A stretch of 64,000 nt of DNA from the NCBI GenBank assembly GCA_041741095.1, contig JBGSKQ010000087.1:61033-125032 (forward strand), read 5' to 3'. The translations under genes were made by a program, and so were the position numbers. Origin of the DNA: UBA6168 sp041741095 (lineage in GTDB: Bacteria; Bacteroidota; Bacteroidia; Chitinophagales; Saprospiraceae). The notes beneath the pieces were generated by a model. That model saw only the letters and a list, made by a program, of their open reading frames with translations. It was not told the origin of the DNA and did no database searches. Below, piece by piece: positions 24,249 through 32,888 of the stretch (its first letter is position 1; each line of letters starts with the position of its first letter).

Positions 24249-26009
24249 ATGATGTACACACTCGGAATCAACGCCTACCATGGCGACTCTTCCGCATGTA
24301 TTTACAAGGACGGAGAACTGATAGCGGCCACCGAAGAGGAGCGCATACGCCGCATCAAGCATTGGGCAGGCCTGCCCACCGAAGCCGTGAAATTTTGCCT
24401 GGACGAAGCTGGAATCAGATTGGACGAAGTGGATGTGATCACCGTCTCTCGAAATCCTTGGGCAAAGTTTGGCTACAAAATCATGCACACGCTCAAAAAC
24501 CGTGTCTCGGTGAAAGCCATCAAATCCAGGGCCGAGCACATTGGCGGGGTGCGTACCATCAAGGAAGACATGGCCCATGCCCTGGGCTACAACGGCACAC
24601 CCATCAAGGCGGAAATAAAGTTTATAGAACACCACCGCAGCCACATGGCCAGTGCCTTTTTTGTGTCGCCTTTTGAGGAATCGGCCATCTTGTCCATTGA
24701 CGGCATGGGCGATTTTACCTCTACCATGCGGGGTATGGGCCAGGGTAATAAGATCAATGTCATTGACAGTGTGACCTTTCCGCACAGCATCGGGTATTTC
24801 TACACCAGTTTCACCCAATTCCTGGGATTTCCGCACTACGGCGACGAGTACAAGGTGATGGGACTTTCGCCCTACGGTACGCCCGATCCGGATTTGATGA
24901 AAAAGCTTTGGGACATCATCCAATTGAAAAAGGACGGCCTTTTTGAGTTGAACCTGAAATACCTGGGCAGCGTAAGGCATGGCGACTGGGGCAGGATTGA
25001 CGAACAGGGGATACCTTTTATCAACACTCATTACAGTGACTACTTGGTGAGCAAATTTGGCCCAGCCCGCCAAAAAGGGGAACCGCTGACGGATTTCCAC
25101 CGGAACCTTGCAGCCTCTGTGCAGCGGGTGACAGAGGAGACCATTTACCATATTGCGGAAAATTTGTACAAAAGAACAGGCCTGAAAAACCTGTGCATTA
25201 CCGGTGGGGTGGCCCAAAACTCTGTGGCCAACGGCAAGGTGGTGGCCAATACTTCTTTCGAGCGCTTGTTCGTGCCGCCTGCTGGCCATGATGGCGGCAC
25301 CTGCGTCGGGTCGGCATTGTTTTATCTGCACCACGATTTGGGAAGGCCCCGCTCGCCCTTCAAGCACCAGGCCTATACGGGCGTTTTTTTCTCCAATGAT
25401 AAAATAAGGGAATATCTGAAAACAAGGGATCTCAGCCAATTCCATGTGGCCGAAGTGCCTGATGAAAAACTGTTTGACACGGTAGCAGATGCTTTGGTGG
25501 GTGGCTCCGTGTTGGGGTGGTACCAGGGTCGGGCAGAGTTTGGGCCGAGGGCATTGGGCAACCGCTCCATCATCGTGGATCCACGCCGGGGCGATGCCAA
25601 GGATTTGCTCAATGCGAAAATCAAGCGCCGTGAAAGCTTCCGCCCATTTGCGCCTTCCATTTTGAAAGAATATACGGCTGACTATTTTGAACAGGTGGAC
25701 GACGTGCCTTTTATGGAAAAAGTGTTCCGCATCCGCCCCGAAAAAAGGGAGGTCATCCCTGCCGTCACGCATGTGGACGGAACCGGCAGGCTGCAAACAG
25801 TGGAAAAACAGGATTCTCCACGCTACCATGCGCTGATTTCGGCTTTTAACAAAAAGAGCGGGGTTCCCATTCTGCTCAATACTTCTTTCAACGAAAACGA
25901 ACCCATCGTGAACACGCCCGAACACGCCCTGGAATGTTTCCTCCGCACACAAATGGATATGCTGGTGCTGGGGAACATCATTGTCAGCCGCAGGCCAATT
26001 AGCCAGTAA
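24249..26009 (+). CDS. Carbamoyltransferase, NodU/CmcH family (second copy)
   Basis: A protein of 586 residues beginning with a YTLGINAYHGDSSACIYKDG stretch. The Kae1-like half has ILSIDGMGDFTSTMRGMG and the VMGLSPYG block; the YrdC-like half has EFGPRALGNRSIIVDPR, and the end carries LLNTSFNENEPIVNTPEHA. It shares landmarks with the first carbamoyltransferase but differs throughout, so it is not a recent duplicate. Two carbamoyltransferases imply two acceptor hydroxyls or two sugars. It starts 23 bases after the GT2 gene. Antisense to it there is a long open frame with no recognisable content, not annotated. Confidence 0.92.
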   Translation: MMYTLGINAYHGDSSACIYKDGELIAATEEERIRRIKHWAGLPTEAVKFCLDEAGIRLDEVDVITVSRNPWAKFGYKIMHTLKNRVSVKAIKSRAEHIGGVRTIKEDMAHALGYNGTPIKAEIKFIEHHRSHMASAFFVSPFEESAILSIDGMGDFTSTMRGMGQGNKINVIDSVTFPHSIGYFYTSFTQFLGFPHYGDEYKVMGLSPYGTPDPDLMKKLWDIIQLKKDGLFELNLKYLGSVRHGDWGRIDEQGIPFINTHYSDYLVSKFGPARQKGEPLTDFHRNLAASVQRVTEETIYHIAENLYKRTGLKNLCITGGVAQNSVANGKVVANTSFERLFVPPAGHDGGTCVGSALFYLHHDLGRPRSPFKHQAYTGVFFSNDKIREYLKTRDLSQFHVAEVPDEKLFDTVADALVGGSVLGWYQGRAEFGPRALGNRSIIVDPRRGDAKDLLNAKIKRRESFRPFAPSILKEYTADYFEQVDDVPFMEKVFRIRPEKREVIPAVTHVDGTGRLQTVEKQDSPRYHALISAFNKKSGVPILLNTSFNENEPIVNTPEHALECFLRTQMDMLVLGNIIVSRRPISQ

Positions 26010-26121
26010 TGCTACCTATACCAGATTCACAAAAACTAAGACCACTTAAAATGATAATCAACAACACAATGCTGCTTCTTTCCAAACTATCAACATTCAC
26101 ATCACAAAATCATTTTCCACC

Positions 26122-27123
26122 ATGGTTAAATCATCAACTTACACAGGCACATGCCCCTTAGGCAACCCTTTGCACATCCCACAAATCGTGGACGAGGCAT
26201 CTGACAAATATCTCGCCTTGAAGTCGGAGGAGGATCTGCGCAGCTACTTCGACGACAATGGCTATGTTGTGGTGCGCAACCTCGTACCCAGGGAGCAATG
26301 CAATGAGCTGTTGCAGAATTTCAGGCAAGAGGTAAAACCCTACAAAGGTTTTATCTATCGGCAAGCCAGCGCCAATCCCGAAAAGCATAAATACACCGAA
26401 TCGGGTTTTATGCTCAACTCCATCCTGAACCTCCAATCGGTGGACAGCCACCATTTCTCCAATTTCCGTAAAACAGGCGTGGGCATCCTGTCACACCCAA
26501 ACCTCCAAGAAGCTTTGAAGGCCCTGATGGGCGAGTCTGCCAAGCTGGTGCAATCCATGTATTTTGAGGGGAATCCTGTCACCTGGGCACACCAGGACTG
26601 CTACTACCTGGACTCCGAAAGGGACGGTGCAATGATAGGCATCTGGCTGGCGCTCGAAGACATCCACCCCGCTGGAGGGCGTTTTTACATTTACCCCACC
26701 AGCCACAAAATTGATATCAAAAAGAATGGCGGCGATTTTGATATCGCCTTCCACCACGACAGATATAAAAACTTGGTGAAAAACATCATCCAAGACTTCC
26801 ACCTCGAATGTACAGCCCCGGCCTTGCGCAAGGGGGATGTCCTCTTTTGGGGAGGTAAGACCATACATGGTTCGTTGGCCACTTTTGAACCACAATATTC
26901 CCGCAATTCCATCACGGGACATTATATACCTGAATCCACCCGTTTTATGCAGTTTCAATCTATCGTCAAGCCACTGAAACTGAAAAAGGTGAACGGCATA
27001 AACTTGAACTTCCCCAAGGATTTGGACGAGGCCAAGAACAAGGCTATTTTCAAAGTGGAAACCACCTTTCCCAAGACCTTCCAATTTGCCAAAAAGGTGG
27101 CTATTAAAATGTTTGTAAAATAG
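26122..27123 (+). CDS. Phytanoyl-CoA dioxygenase (PhyH) family protein
   Basis: A 333-residue Fe(II)/2-oxoglutarate dioxygenase of the PhyH family. The iron-binding triad can be read as His157-x-Asp159 (WAHQDCYY) and His249 (GGKTIHGS). The GGRFYIYPTSH segment is also typical. Such enzymes hydroxylate small molecules or lipid-linked groups. In a polysaccharide locus it may hydroxylate a sugar or an acyl group; the adjacent carbamoyltransferase could then act on the new hydroxyl, but this is inference. About 110 bases without a gene precede it. Its 3' end runs into a GTTCAT word array. Confidence 0.83.
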   Translation: MVKSSTYTGTCPLGNPLHIPQIVDEASDKYLALKSEEDLRSYFDDNGYVVVRNLVPREQCNELLQNFRQEVKPYKGFIYRQASANPEKHKYTESGFMLNSILNLQSVDSHHFSNFRKTGVGILSHPNLQEALKALMGESAKLVQSMYFEGNPVTWAHQDCYYLDSERDGAMIGIWLALEDIHPAGGRFYIYPTSHKIDIKKNGGDFDIAFHHDRYKNLVKNIIQDFHLECTAPALRKGDVLFWGGKTIHGSLATFEPQYSRNSITGHYIPESTRFMQFQSIVKPLKLKKVNGINLNFPKDLDEAKNKAIFKVETTFPKTFQFAKKVAIKMFVK

Positions 27124-27205
27124 CGATGAATGCTAAACAGCGAAATATGAACAAATGGCAAGATGAAGAATCCCTGTTCATAGTTCATCGTTTCTAGGTC
27201 ATCGT
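27121..27205. repeat. GATGAAT / GTTCATAGTTCATCG word array
   Basis: The gap between the dioxygenase and methyltransferase genes is made of GCGATGAATGCTAAAC, AGATGAAGAATC and GTTCATAGTTCATCGTTTC words, the same family as 6808-6840 and 56160-56217. Confidence 0.6.
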
Positions 27206-27209
27206 TCCA

Positions 27210-28139
27210 ATGAAACGTGCAATAAAAAACCGCCTGAAATCATTGTTCAGGCTGCTCTTTGAGAAAGCTCAACGCCTCGGCGTTAGTATTCTCCCCCACC
27301 ATTTTTACTCGCAGATCCCCGACATTGCCGAGTTGAGGAAGGATCCCTATTGGCAGGCTCCTTCTTCGATGCACGGCGTGTCGGGTTGCGAAATTTCGAG
27401 CCAAGTGGAATTTGCTAAAATATGCTGCCCTGACGAACTGACGAAAGCGTTGCCGGGCATGGATATTCACCAAACGGCCATCCGGGAAAACGGGGAAGAC
27501 GGCGGCTACGGCCCTATCGAAGCGGAATTCCTGTATTGTTTTATCCGGACAAAAAAGCCCACGAAAATCGTGCAGGTAGGCTGCGGCGTGTCCACTTCCA
27601 TCATTTTGCAGGCGGCGAAAGATGCTGGATACCAGCCGGAAGTGGTCTGTGTGGAGCCTTACCCTATGCCTTTTTTAGAAAAAGCAAGCCTGGAAGGCCG
27701 AATTAATCTGGTAAGAGAAAAGGCGCAAAAGGTTGATTTGCAAATCTTAACAGATTTGAATAAAAATGATTTTTTCTTCGTAGATTCTACCCACACCGTG
27801 AAACCCGGCAGCGAAGTCAACCGTATATTGTTGGAAGTTTTGCCCAGATTGAGCCCGCAGGTGTGGATACATTTTCACGACATTTTCTTCCCTTATGATT
27901 ACAAACGTGATGTGCTCGGTGGTGACTTGTTTTTTTGGGCGGAAAGCACCTTGCTGCACGCTTTTTTAATCCATAACCAACATTGTGACGTACGGACATC
28001 ACTGAGTATGTTGCATTACGAAGCGCCGGGTGTATTGAAAAATCTTTTCCACATATACGAGCCCCAAGCCAACCAAAAAGGGCTTAGGGCGGCCGGTGGC
28101 AAGCATTTTCCAAGCGCCATTTACCTCCAAACCCTTTGA
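27210..28139 (+). CDS. SAM-dependent methyltransferase (Methyltransf_24-like)
   Basis: A protein of 309 residues. A SAM-binding motif is visible in PTKIVQVGCGVSTSIIL near residue 115, followed by VVCVEPYPMPFLEKA, and an acidic FFFVDSTHTVKPGSEVNRILLEVLP stretch with the IHFHDIFFPYDY segment that fits Methyltransf_24-type proteins. These often O-methylate sugars. It lies within the polysaccharide locus after the PhyH gene. After its stop come about 280 A+T-rich bases without a recognisable gene, containing TATATTTG and TTATTTG boxes that could form a promoter for the last gene. Confidence 0.78.
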   Translation: MKRAIKNRLKSLFRLLFEKAQRLGVSILPHHFYSQIPDIAELRKDPYWQAPSSMHGVSGCEISSQVEFAKICCPDELTKALPGMDIHQTAIRENGEDGGYGPIEAEFLYCFIRTKKPTKIVQVGCGVSTSIILQAAKDAGYQPEVVCVEPYPMPFLEKASLEGRINLVREKAQKVDLQILTDLNKNDFFFVDSTHTVKPGSEVNRILLEVLPRLSPQVWIHFHDIFFPYDYKRDVLGGDLFFWAESTLLHAFLIHNQHCDVRTSLSMLHYEAPGVLKNLFHIYEPQANQKGLRAAGGKHFPSAIYLQTL

Positions 28140-28422
28140 TGGGCGAAAACATGACATGCAAGTAAATTATTTACCGATCAAAATGCTTTGTTTTTATGTC
28201 CAAACAATTATATTTGCCCCTCGGTCATATCTATCCTGCTCTTCAAATTATTTGATCAATATGCCTCCTAATCCCCCTTCTTGGAGGTATTGTATCACTA
28301 GAATCCAGCATCCCGTTCCAAAAGAGCTTATTCACAAAGCTTGGTTTGTTATCCATTTCCAAAAACTGTGGGCTTTCGACACGAATGAACTTATGAACAA
28401 ACATTAAATTCCCCTGCATCCT

Positions 28423-29196
28423 ATGAAAATTAGCATTATCACTGTTAGTTACAACAGTGCCAAAACCATTGAAGACACTATCAACTGCGTGCTAAGCCAA
28501 AGTCACAAGGACATTGAGTACATTGTGGTGGATGGAGCCTCCAGAGACGATACTCCACAGATCGTCAAAAAATACCAAGAGAAGATTTCAAAGCTGATCA
28601 TCGAACCTGATTACGGCATTTACGATGCCATGAACAAAGGTATCCGGTCTGCCACGGGCGATGTGATTGGCTTCCTGAACGCTGACGACAGCTACGTGAG
28701 CAACAAAGTACTGGAAAGGGTCAACGAAGCATTCGAGCAAAATGACGCCGACTCTGTTTATGGCGACCTTTGCTATGTGAGCGAAGAAGACACGAACAAG
28801 GTGATCCGCTTTTGGCGGGCCGGCCAATGCAACGAACGAAGCTTCCTGAACGGCTGGATGCCACCGCACCCAACCTTCTTTGTAAGGCGTTCCGTTTTGG
28901 AAAAATACGGCGTTTTCGACCCGACCTTCCGTTTTGCCGGCGATTACGAACTGATTTTGAGATTGTTGTACAAACACCACATTTCCACCCACTACATTCC
29001 TTATTGTATGGTGAAAATGCGCATCAACGGTGCCGGCAACCGCTGGATGGAAAACCGCCTGATTGCCAACCTGGAAGACAGGCTGGCCTGGAAAAAGAAC
29101 AACCTGAAGCCTCGGCCTTATACGACCTTCCTCAAGCCCTTGCGCAAGGTGTTCCAATACGTGAAACTACAACCGAAAGCGGCCTTCCTTTCGTAG
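28423..29196 (+). CDS. Glycosyltransferase family 2 (WcaA-like)
   Basis: A compact GT-A enzyme of 257 residues. It opens KISIITVSYNSAKTIEDTI, has YIVVDGASRDDTPQIVKKY, the EPDYGIYDAMNKGI block and the metal-binding FLNADDSYV. The FAGDYELILRLLYK block near residue 170 is the acceptor-side motif of WcaA/SpsA-type enzymes that resemble amylovoran and colanic acid glycosyltransferases. It is the last gene of the polysaccharide locus and is followed by a strong terminator. Confidence 0.9.
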   Translation: MKISIITVSYNSAKTIEDTINCVLSQSHKDIEYIVVDGASRDDTPQIVKKYQEKISKLIIEPDYGIYDAMNKGIRSATGDVIGFLNADDSYVSNKVLERVNEAFEQNDADSVYGDLCYVSEEDTNKVIRFWRAGQCNERSFLNGWMPPHPTFFVRRSVLEKYGVFDPTFRFAGDYELILRLLYKHHISTHYIPYCMVKMRINGAGNRWMENRLIANLEDRLAWKKNNLKPRPYTTFLKPLRKVFQYVKLQPKAAFLS

Positions 29197-29215
29197 CAGC
29201 AGAAGATGCGGCCCA

Positions 29216-29262
29216 ATAAAAAAGCCCTGCAAGTTTCCATACTTGCAGGGCTTTTTTATTGG
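29216..29262. terminator. Bidirectional intrinsic terminator
   Basis: An 11-bp perfect stem (GCCCTGCAAGT with ACTTGCAGGGC, loop TTCCAT) is flanked by an A-run on the left and a T6 run on the right. It can end both the polysaccharide operon (+) and the rhomboid gene (-), which converge here. Confidence 0.92.
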
Positions 29263-29269
29263 CTTTCAT

Positions 29270-29956
29270 TTAATGGCCCTCCTGCTGTCGTTCCCGCTCC
29301 CGCTGCTCTTTTGTTTTTTCAAAAACATCCCGGTCAAGGAAAAAGGACTGATTTTCTGCCTCGTTTTCCCAAGCTGGCGGTTCTTTATGCTCGTCTGCTT
29401 CTATTTCTTCCTTGTACCAATAAGCCGTGAAAATGCCGACGAGCCCGCCCAGCAAATGGCTTTCCCACGATATGCCTTCCTGGTTGGGCAAAATGCCCAA
29501 AAAATATCCGCTGTAAAGAAAAGTAACAATCAAGGCGAGGATGATGGATTTCAGGCTGCGCCTGAAAATGCCCGTCCAAAAGACAAAGGACACCAACCCG
29601 TACACCACCCCGCTTGCCCCTATGTGGAACACCCTCCGGCCAAACAGCCAAACAGCAACGCCCGTCAACAAATAAATCATCAGCATACTGCGCACAGCCA
29701 CCCGGCGGTAGAAGTACATGATCATCACCGCCAAAAGGAAAATCGGGGCAGAGTTGGAAATCAGGTGCCGAAGGTCGTCGTGGATGAGTGGCGCAAAAAC
29801 AATCCCCCTCAACCCAAAGAATTCCCTGGGGAACAAACCGTAGCTCCCAAAGTCAGTTGCGGTGACGACCTGGAAAAAATGCACGGCCCATATCAGCACA
29901 ACGAACTGAAACGGTAGCCGAAGGCTCGAAAGGATCCTTTTTTGGTGTTGTTCCAT
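29270..29956 (-). CDS. Rhomboid family intramembrane serine protease
   Basis: A 228-residue membrane protein with six probable helices. The catalytic serine is Ser115 in the GASG motif on one helix and the catalytic histidine is His167 in ESHLLGGLVG on the last helix; an HLISN segment in helix 2 fits the oxyanion region. Rhomboids cut substrates inside the membrane. The C-terminal 45 residues are charged and cytoplasmic. The gene converges with the polysaccharide operon and shares its terminator. A possible promoter lies about 45-75 bases upstream. Confidence 0.92.
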   Translation of the reverse strand: MEQHQKRILSSLRLPFQFVVLIWAVHFFQVVTATDFGSYGLFPREFFGLRGIVFAPLIHDDLRHLISNSAPIFLLAVMIMYFYRRVAVRSMLMIYLLTGVAVWLFGRRVFHIGASGVVYGLVSFVFWTGIFRRSLKSIILALIVTFLYSGYFLGILPNQEGISWESHLLGGLVGIFTAYWYKEEIEADEHKEPPAWENEAENQSFFLDRDVFEKTKEQRERERQQEGH

Positions 29957-29962
29957 ATAGAA

Positions 29963-30150
29963 TTGTCATTGGGGTCATTTGTCATTAGACATTTTTTAAA
30001 GATAATCGCATTTGAAATTGATAGTCAACAAAGTGTAAGTAGCTGATTTTCAACAAAATGACCTCAATGACTAATGACATTCAATGACGTTCATCTATAA
30101 AACGCAGCTATAACGCCAATGACTAATGGCAAATGACCAATGACATTTAT
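29963..30150. repeat. GTCATTNGTCATT / AATGACCAATGAC word arrays
   Basis: Words GTCATTGGGGTCATTTGTC at the left and AATGACTAATGACATTC ... ACCAATGACATTTATGAC at the right are inverted with respect to each other around the region between rhomboid and pfkA. Same family as 53584-53656 and 13911-13944. The intervening bases hold the candidate promoter. Confidence 0.65.
29997..30032 (-). promoter_or_regulatory. Candidate promoter of the rhomboid gene
   Basis: On the minus strand a TATCTTTA box (30004-29997) resembles the Bacteroidota -7 element TAnnTTTG, and a TTTG lies upstream at 30032-30029. The 24-base spacing is wider than usual, so the call is tentative. Confidence 0.35.
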
Positions 30151-31121
30151 GACAAAATCTCCACCATCTCCAGCAGCACGGGGCTGATGTCGTTGTGGTG
30201 TTTAATGGCATTTTCAAATGCTGTATAAGTCACCACATTGTTCACCACGCCAATCATTACGCCTTTTTCGCCTGCCCGCAGCGCCTTGACGGCTTCCAGG
30301 CCCATTTGGCTGGCACGTACCCGCTCCAGGCAGGTCGGCTTTCCGCCCCGTTGGATGTGGCCGAGTATGCCCACTTTTATTTCATAGTAGTCAAAACGCT
30401 CCTTCACGGCGGCGGCCACTTTTTCCGCACCGCCCGCATCGTCGCCTTCTGCCACGATAACGATGCCGGAGGTTTTCCTTTTGCGGCGGTAGTGGAATTC
30501 CAGCCGCTCCACCAAGTGATCCAAATTGGTGCGGGTCTCTGGCACCAGCACAGCTTCGGCCCCCGTGGCGATGGCGGTTCGCAAAGCAATAAACCCTGCG
30601 TCCCGTCCCATTACTTCGATGAAAAACAAGCGGTTGTGCGAATCCGCCGTGTCTTTGATATTGTCAATGGCCTGCATGGCCGTATTGGTGGCCGTGTCGT
30701 AGCCGATGGTGTAATCGGTTCCGTTGAGGTCGTTGTCAATAGTGCCGGGGCAGCCCACGATGAGAATATCGGGGTGTTCTTTTGAAAAAATATCGGCACC
30801 CCGGAAAGTACCGTCGCCGCCAATGACCACGATACCTTCAATGCCTTTGTTGATGATATTTTGGTAAGCAGCCTGGCGGCCTTCCGGGGTGAAAAAACGC
30901 TTGCTCCTGGCAGTTTGTAAAATCGTGCCGCCGAGTTGAATAATATTGCTCACGGAGTTTGATCGCATGGGCACTATTTCATCGTCAATCAAGCCTTCGT
31001 AGCCCCGTTTTATCCCAAAAACCTCCAGCCCAAAATGCAATCCCGTCCTGACGACGGCCCGGATACATGCATTCATGCCTGGGGCATCGCCGCCCGATGT
31101 AAGTACTGCTATCTTATTCAT
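30147..31121 (-). CDS. pfkA: ATP-dependent 6-phosphofructokinase
   Basis: A 324-residue PfkA: ATP + fructose 6-phosphate give ADP + fructose 1,6-bisphosphate, the committing step of glycolysis. The N-terminal nucleotide loop is VLTSGGDAPGMNA, the GGDGT motif is at residues 101-105 and the catalytic TIDND block places the general base at Asp129. Length and motifs fit the bacterial ATP-type enzyme: the Gly in GGDGT, rather than Asp, indicates ATP rather than pyrophosphate as donor. It stands alone, with word arrays upstream of the rhomboid gene and about 190 bases of non-coding DNA on its 3' side. Confidence 0.96.
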   Translation of the reverse strand: MNKIAVLTSGGDAPGMNACIRAVVRTGLHFGLEVFGIKRGYEGLIDDEIVPMRSNSVSNIIQLGGTILQTARSKRFFTPEGRQAAYQNIINKGIEGIVVIGGDGTFRGADIFSKEHPDILIVGCPGTIDNDLNGTDYTIGYDTATNTAMQAIDNIKDTADSHNRLFFIEVMGRDAGFIALRTAIATGAEAVLVPETRTNLDHLVERLEFHYRRKRKTSGIVIVAEGDDAGGAEKVAAAVKERFDYYEIKVGILGHIQRGGKPTCLERVRASQMGLEAVKALRAGEKGVMIGVVNNVVTYTAFENAIKHHNDISPVLLEMVEILS

Positions 31122-31386
31122 TCAAGTTAGTGGTTGAACGCTAAATTTGTTGTGTGGGAAAGGGTTTTATCGGAAAAGGCAAGCTAAGGTAGGAACTCTG
31201 CCGTATTGGCGGTGGAAACTGCTTCGCCTTCTTTTAGTTTTTTCAAAATTCCTATCTTGGCCCCCTAAGCTATTTTGAATGGTATAAAGGGGAAGGGAGA
31301 AAGCTGGATTATTGACAATCAATGTTTTAGATAAAACAAGAAATTGTCGGTCTTTAATTTTTCACCTGCCTCGCAAATTCAATATT

Positions 31387-31911
31387 ATGATGCGGTATCT
31401 TTTATTGTTTTCCATATCCATCCTGCTGATGCAATGCGGCGAGCCGGCCAAAGCTCCCGAAAACCAACCGGCTACCGCCAATCAAAACCAAAGCACTGAA
31501 CAAGCCCCAGTGCCTACTGCCACGCCAGCCCCAACCCTGCCGAGCGTCCCGTTGGGGCTTTTGGAAAAAATATTCAAGGAAGGCACCCAGGTGGACTATA
31601 TCTATTACAATTACCCCTTTACCATGAGCATGACCGACAAGGGGCCTATCCAATTTTCCGTGCGCCACATTGCCGAAGACCCCGCCCCGCTGAAGCCAGA
31701 GTGCAAGGCCGCCGGAAGGATAACCTGGCAGATAAACGGCGACATCGTGCTGGAAGGCGATTTCTATTTCAGCACGGGCTGTACTTATTTTGTTTTTTAT
31801 GAAAAACAAGAAAAAAAATACGCCAACTACATGACCGAGGAGGGCGTCCAATATTTCAACAACCAGATACAACAAGCCCTGAAAATGCGGCAGGAAAACT
31901 TTGGGCAATGA
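31387..31911 (+). CDS. Hypothetical lipoprotein
   Basis: A 174-residue protein. The start at ATG 31387 gives a lipoprotein signal peptide (MMRYLLLFSISILLMQC) with the lipobox cysteine at residue 17; longer frames upstream lack a signal and are not preferred. A Pro/Ala/Gln-rich spacer of about 45 residues follows, then a small domain with two further cysteines (PECKAAG and STGCTYF) that could pair. No known family recognised. The last stretch (KQEKKYANYMTEEGVQYFNNQI) is helical. It is probably anchored in a membrane facing the periplasm or surface. It precedes the Ppx/GppA gene by 70 bases. Confidence 0.75.
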   Translation: MMRYLLLFSISILLMQCGEPAKAPENQPATANQNQSTEQAPVPTATPAPTLPSVPLGLLEKIFKEGTQVDYIYYNYPFTMSMTDKGPIQFSVRHIAEDPAPLKPECKAAGRITWQINGDIVLEGDFYFSTGCTYFVFYEKQEKKYANYMTEEGVQYFNNQIQQALKMRQENFGQ

Positions 31912-31981
31912 GCTGGCCACAAGGCTTTGCCCATGTCAAATAGCCACAGATAACTACTCAACCTTGTAACCATACACCCTC

Positions 31982-32884
31982 ATGCGCCTTGGCGTTATAG
32001 ATTGCGGCACAAACACCTTTCACATCCTCATTGCTGAAGCAAATGTTGATGGCACTTTCCAAACACTCTTCAAGGAACGGCAATACGTCCGCTTGGGGCA
32101 GGAGGGCCTGCACCATATTGGCGACGCTCCTTTCCAGCGTGGTATCGGATGCATCCATCTGTTCAGAAAAATACTAGAAGAAAACGGGGTGGAAAAGTTG
32201 ATGGCCTTTGGTACCGAGGCGCTCCGCCGGGCCGACAACGGGCGTGATTTCATAGAGGCTGTGCGCCGGGAAACGGGCGTGGAAATAAAATTGATAAGTG
32301 GGGACGAAGAGGCCCGGCTCATCCACCTTGGCGTCATGCAGGCCGTGCCGCCTTTTGACGGCAAGGGTTTGATCATGGACATCGGCGGCGGCAGCGTGGA
32401 GTTTATCATCGCCAGTGAGCAAGAGGTTTTTTGGGCACAAAGTTTCCCCCTTGGCGTACAGGTGCTTTTTTCTGGTTTTCAAAAAAACGACCCTATCAGC
32501 CAGGGCGACCTGCTATCGCTTGAATGGCACTTGGAGCAGGCGCTTCAGCCACTTTTTGAGGTACTACACCACCATGAAACGCCTTTGTTGTTTGGGGCGT
32601 CCGGCTCATTTGAAGTAGTGGAAGATTTGCTGTTGGAAAAGAAGCATTATCCACTTTATTCTGTCATTTCTTCCAATGATTATTATAAAATTCACGGCCC
32701 AATTATTACCTCTTCACTCAAACAGCGCTTTGCCATGCCCAAAATCCCGAACGAACGGGCAGAGCTGATAGTCGTCGCCTTTGTCTTGATTGATTACATC
32801 GTGCGCAAGGCAGGCATCCGCCAGATTGTCACTTCGGCCTATGCGATGAAGGAGGGCATTTTACACGAAATGATGAAGGTATGA
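31982..32884 (+). CDS. ppx: Ppx/GppA family phosphatase
   Basis: A 300-residue protein of the actin-like ATPase fold. It starts RLGVIDCGTNTFHILIAE, the phosphate-1 loop, and carries the second loop LIMDIGGGSVEFII near residue 140 together with the SGDEEARLIHLGV motif. It hydrolyses polyphosphate and/or pppGpp; the two cannot be separated from sequence alone. The short C-terminus (no HD domain) matches the short Ppx forms of Bacteroidota. It converges with mtnA, with only four bases between the stops. Confidence 0.88.
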   Translation: MRLGVIDCGTNTFHILIAEANVDGTFQTLFKERQYVRLGQEGLHHIGDAPFQRGIGCIHLFRKILEENGVEKLMAFGTEALRRADNGRDFIEAVRRETGVEIKLISGDEEARLIHLGVMQAVPPFDGKGLIMDIGGGSVEFIIASEQEVFWAQSFPLGVQVLFSGFQKNDPISQGDLLSLEWHLEQALQPLFEVLHHHETPLLFGASGSFEVVEDLLLEKKHYPLYSVISSNDYYKIHGPIITSSLKQRFAMPKIPNERAELIVVAFVLIDYIVRKAGIRQIVTSAYAMKEGILHEMMKV

Positions 32885-32888
32885 TGAA

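Noticed and set aside
24246..25952. Long open frame (568 codons) antisense to the second carbamoyltransferase gene
   Set aside because: The sense frame has full NodU/CmcH motifs; the antisense one has none, and such mirror frames are common in coding DNA of this composition.
28096..28407. Frame of 103 codons between methyltransferase and GT2 genes
   Set aside because: It starts inside the upstream gene in another frame and its A+T-rich content looks non-coding.
29243..29917. Frame of 224 codons on the + strand over the rhomboid gene
   Set aside because: The minus-strand frame has the GASG and His motifs of a rhomboid; the plus-strand frame is Pro/Asn/Lys-rich without family features.
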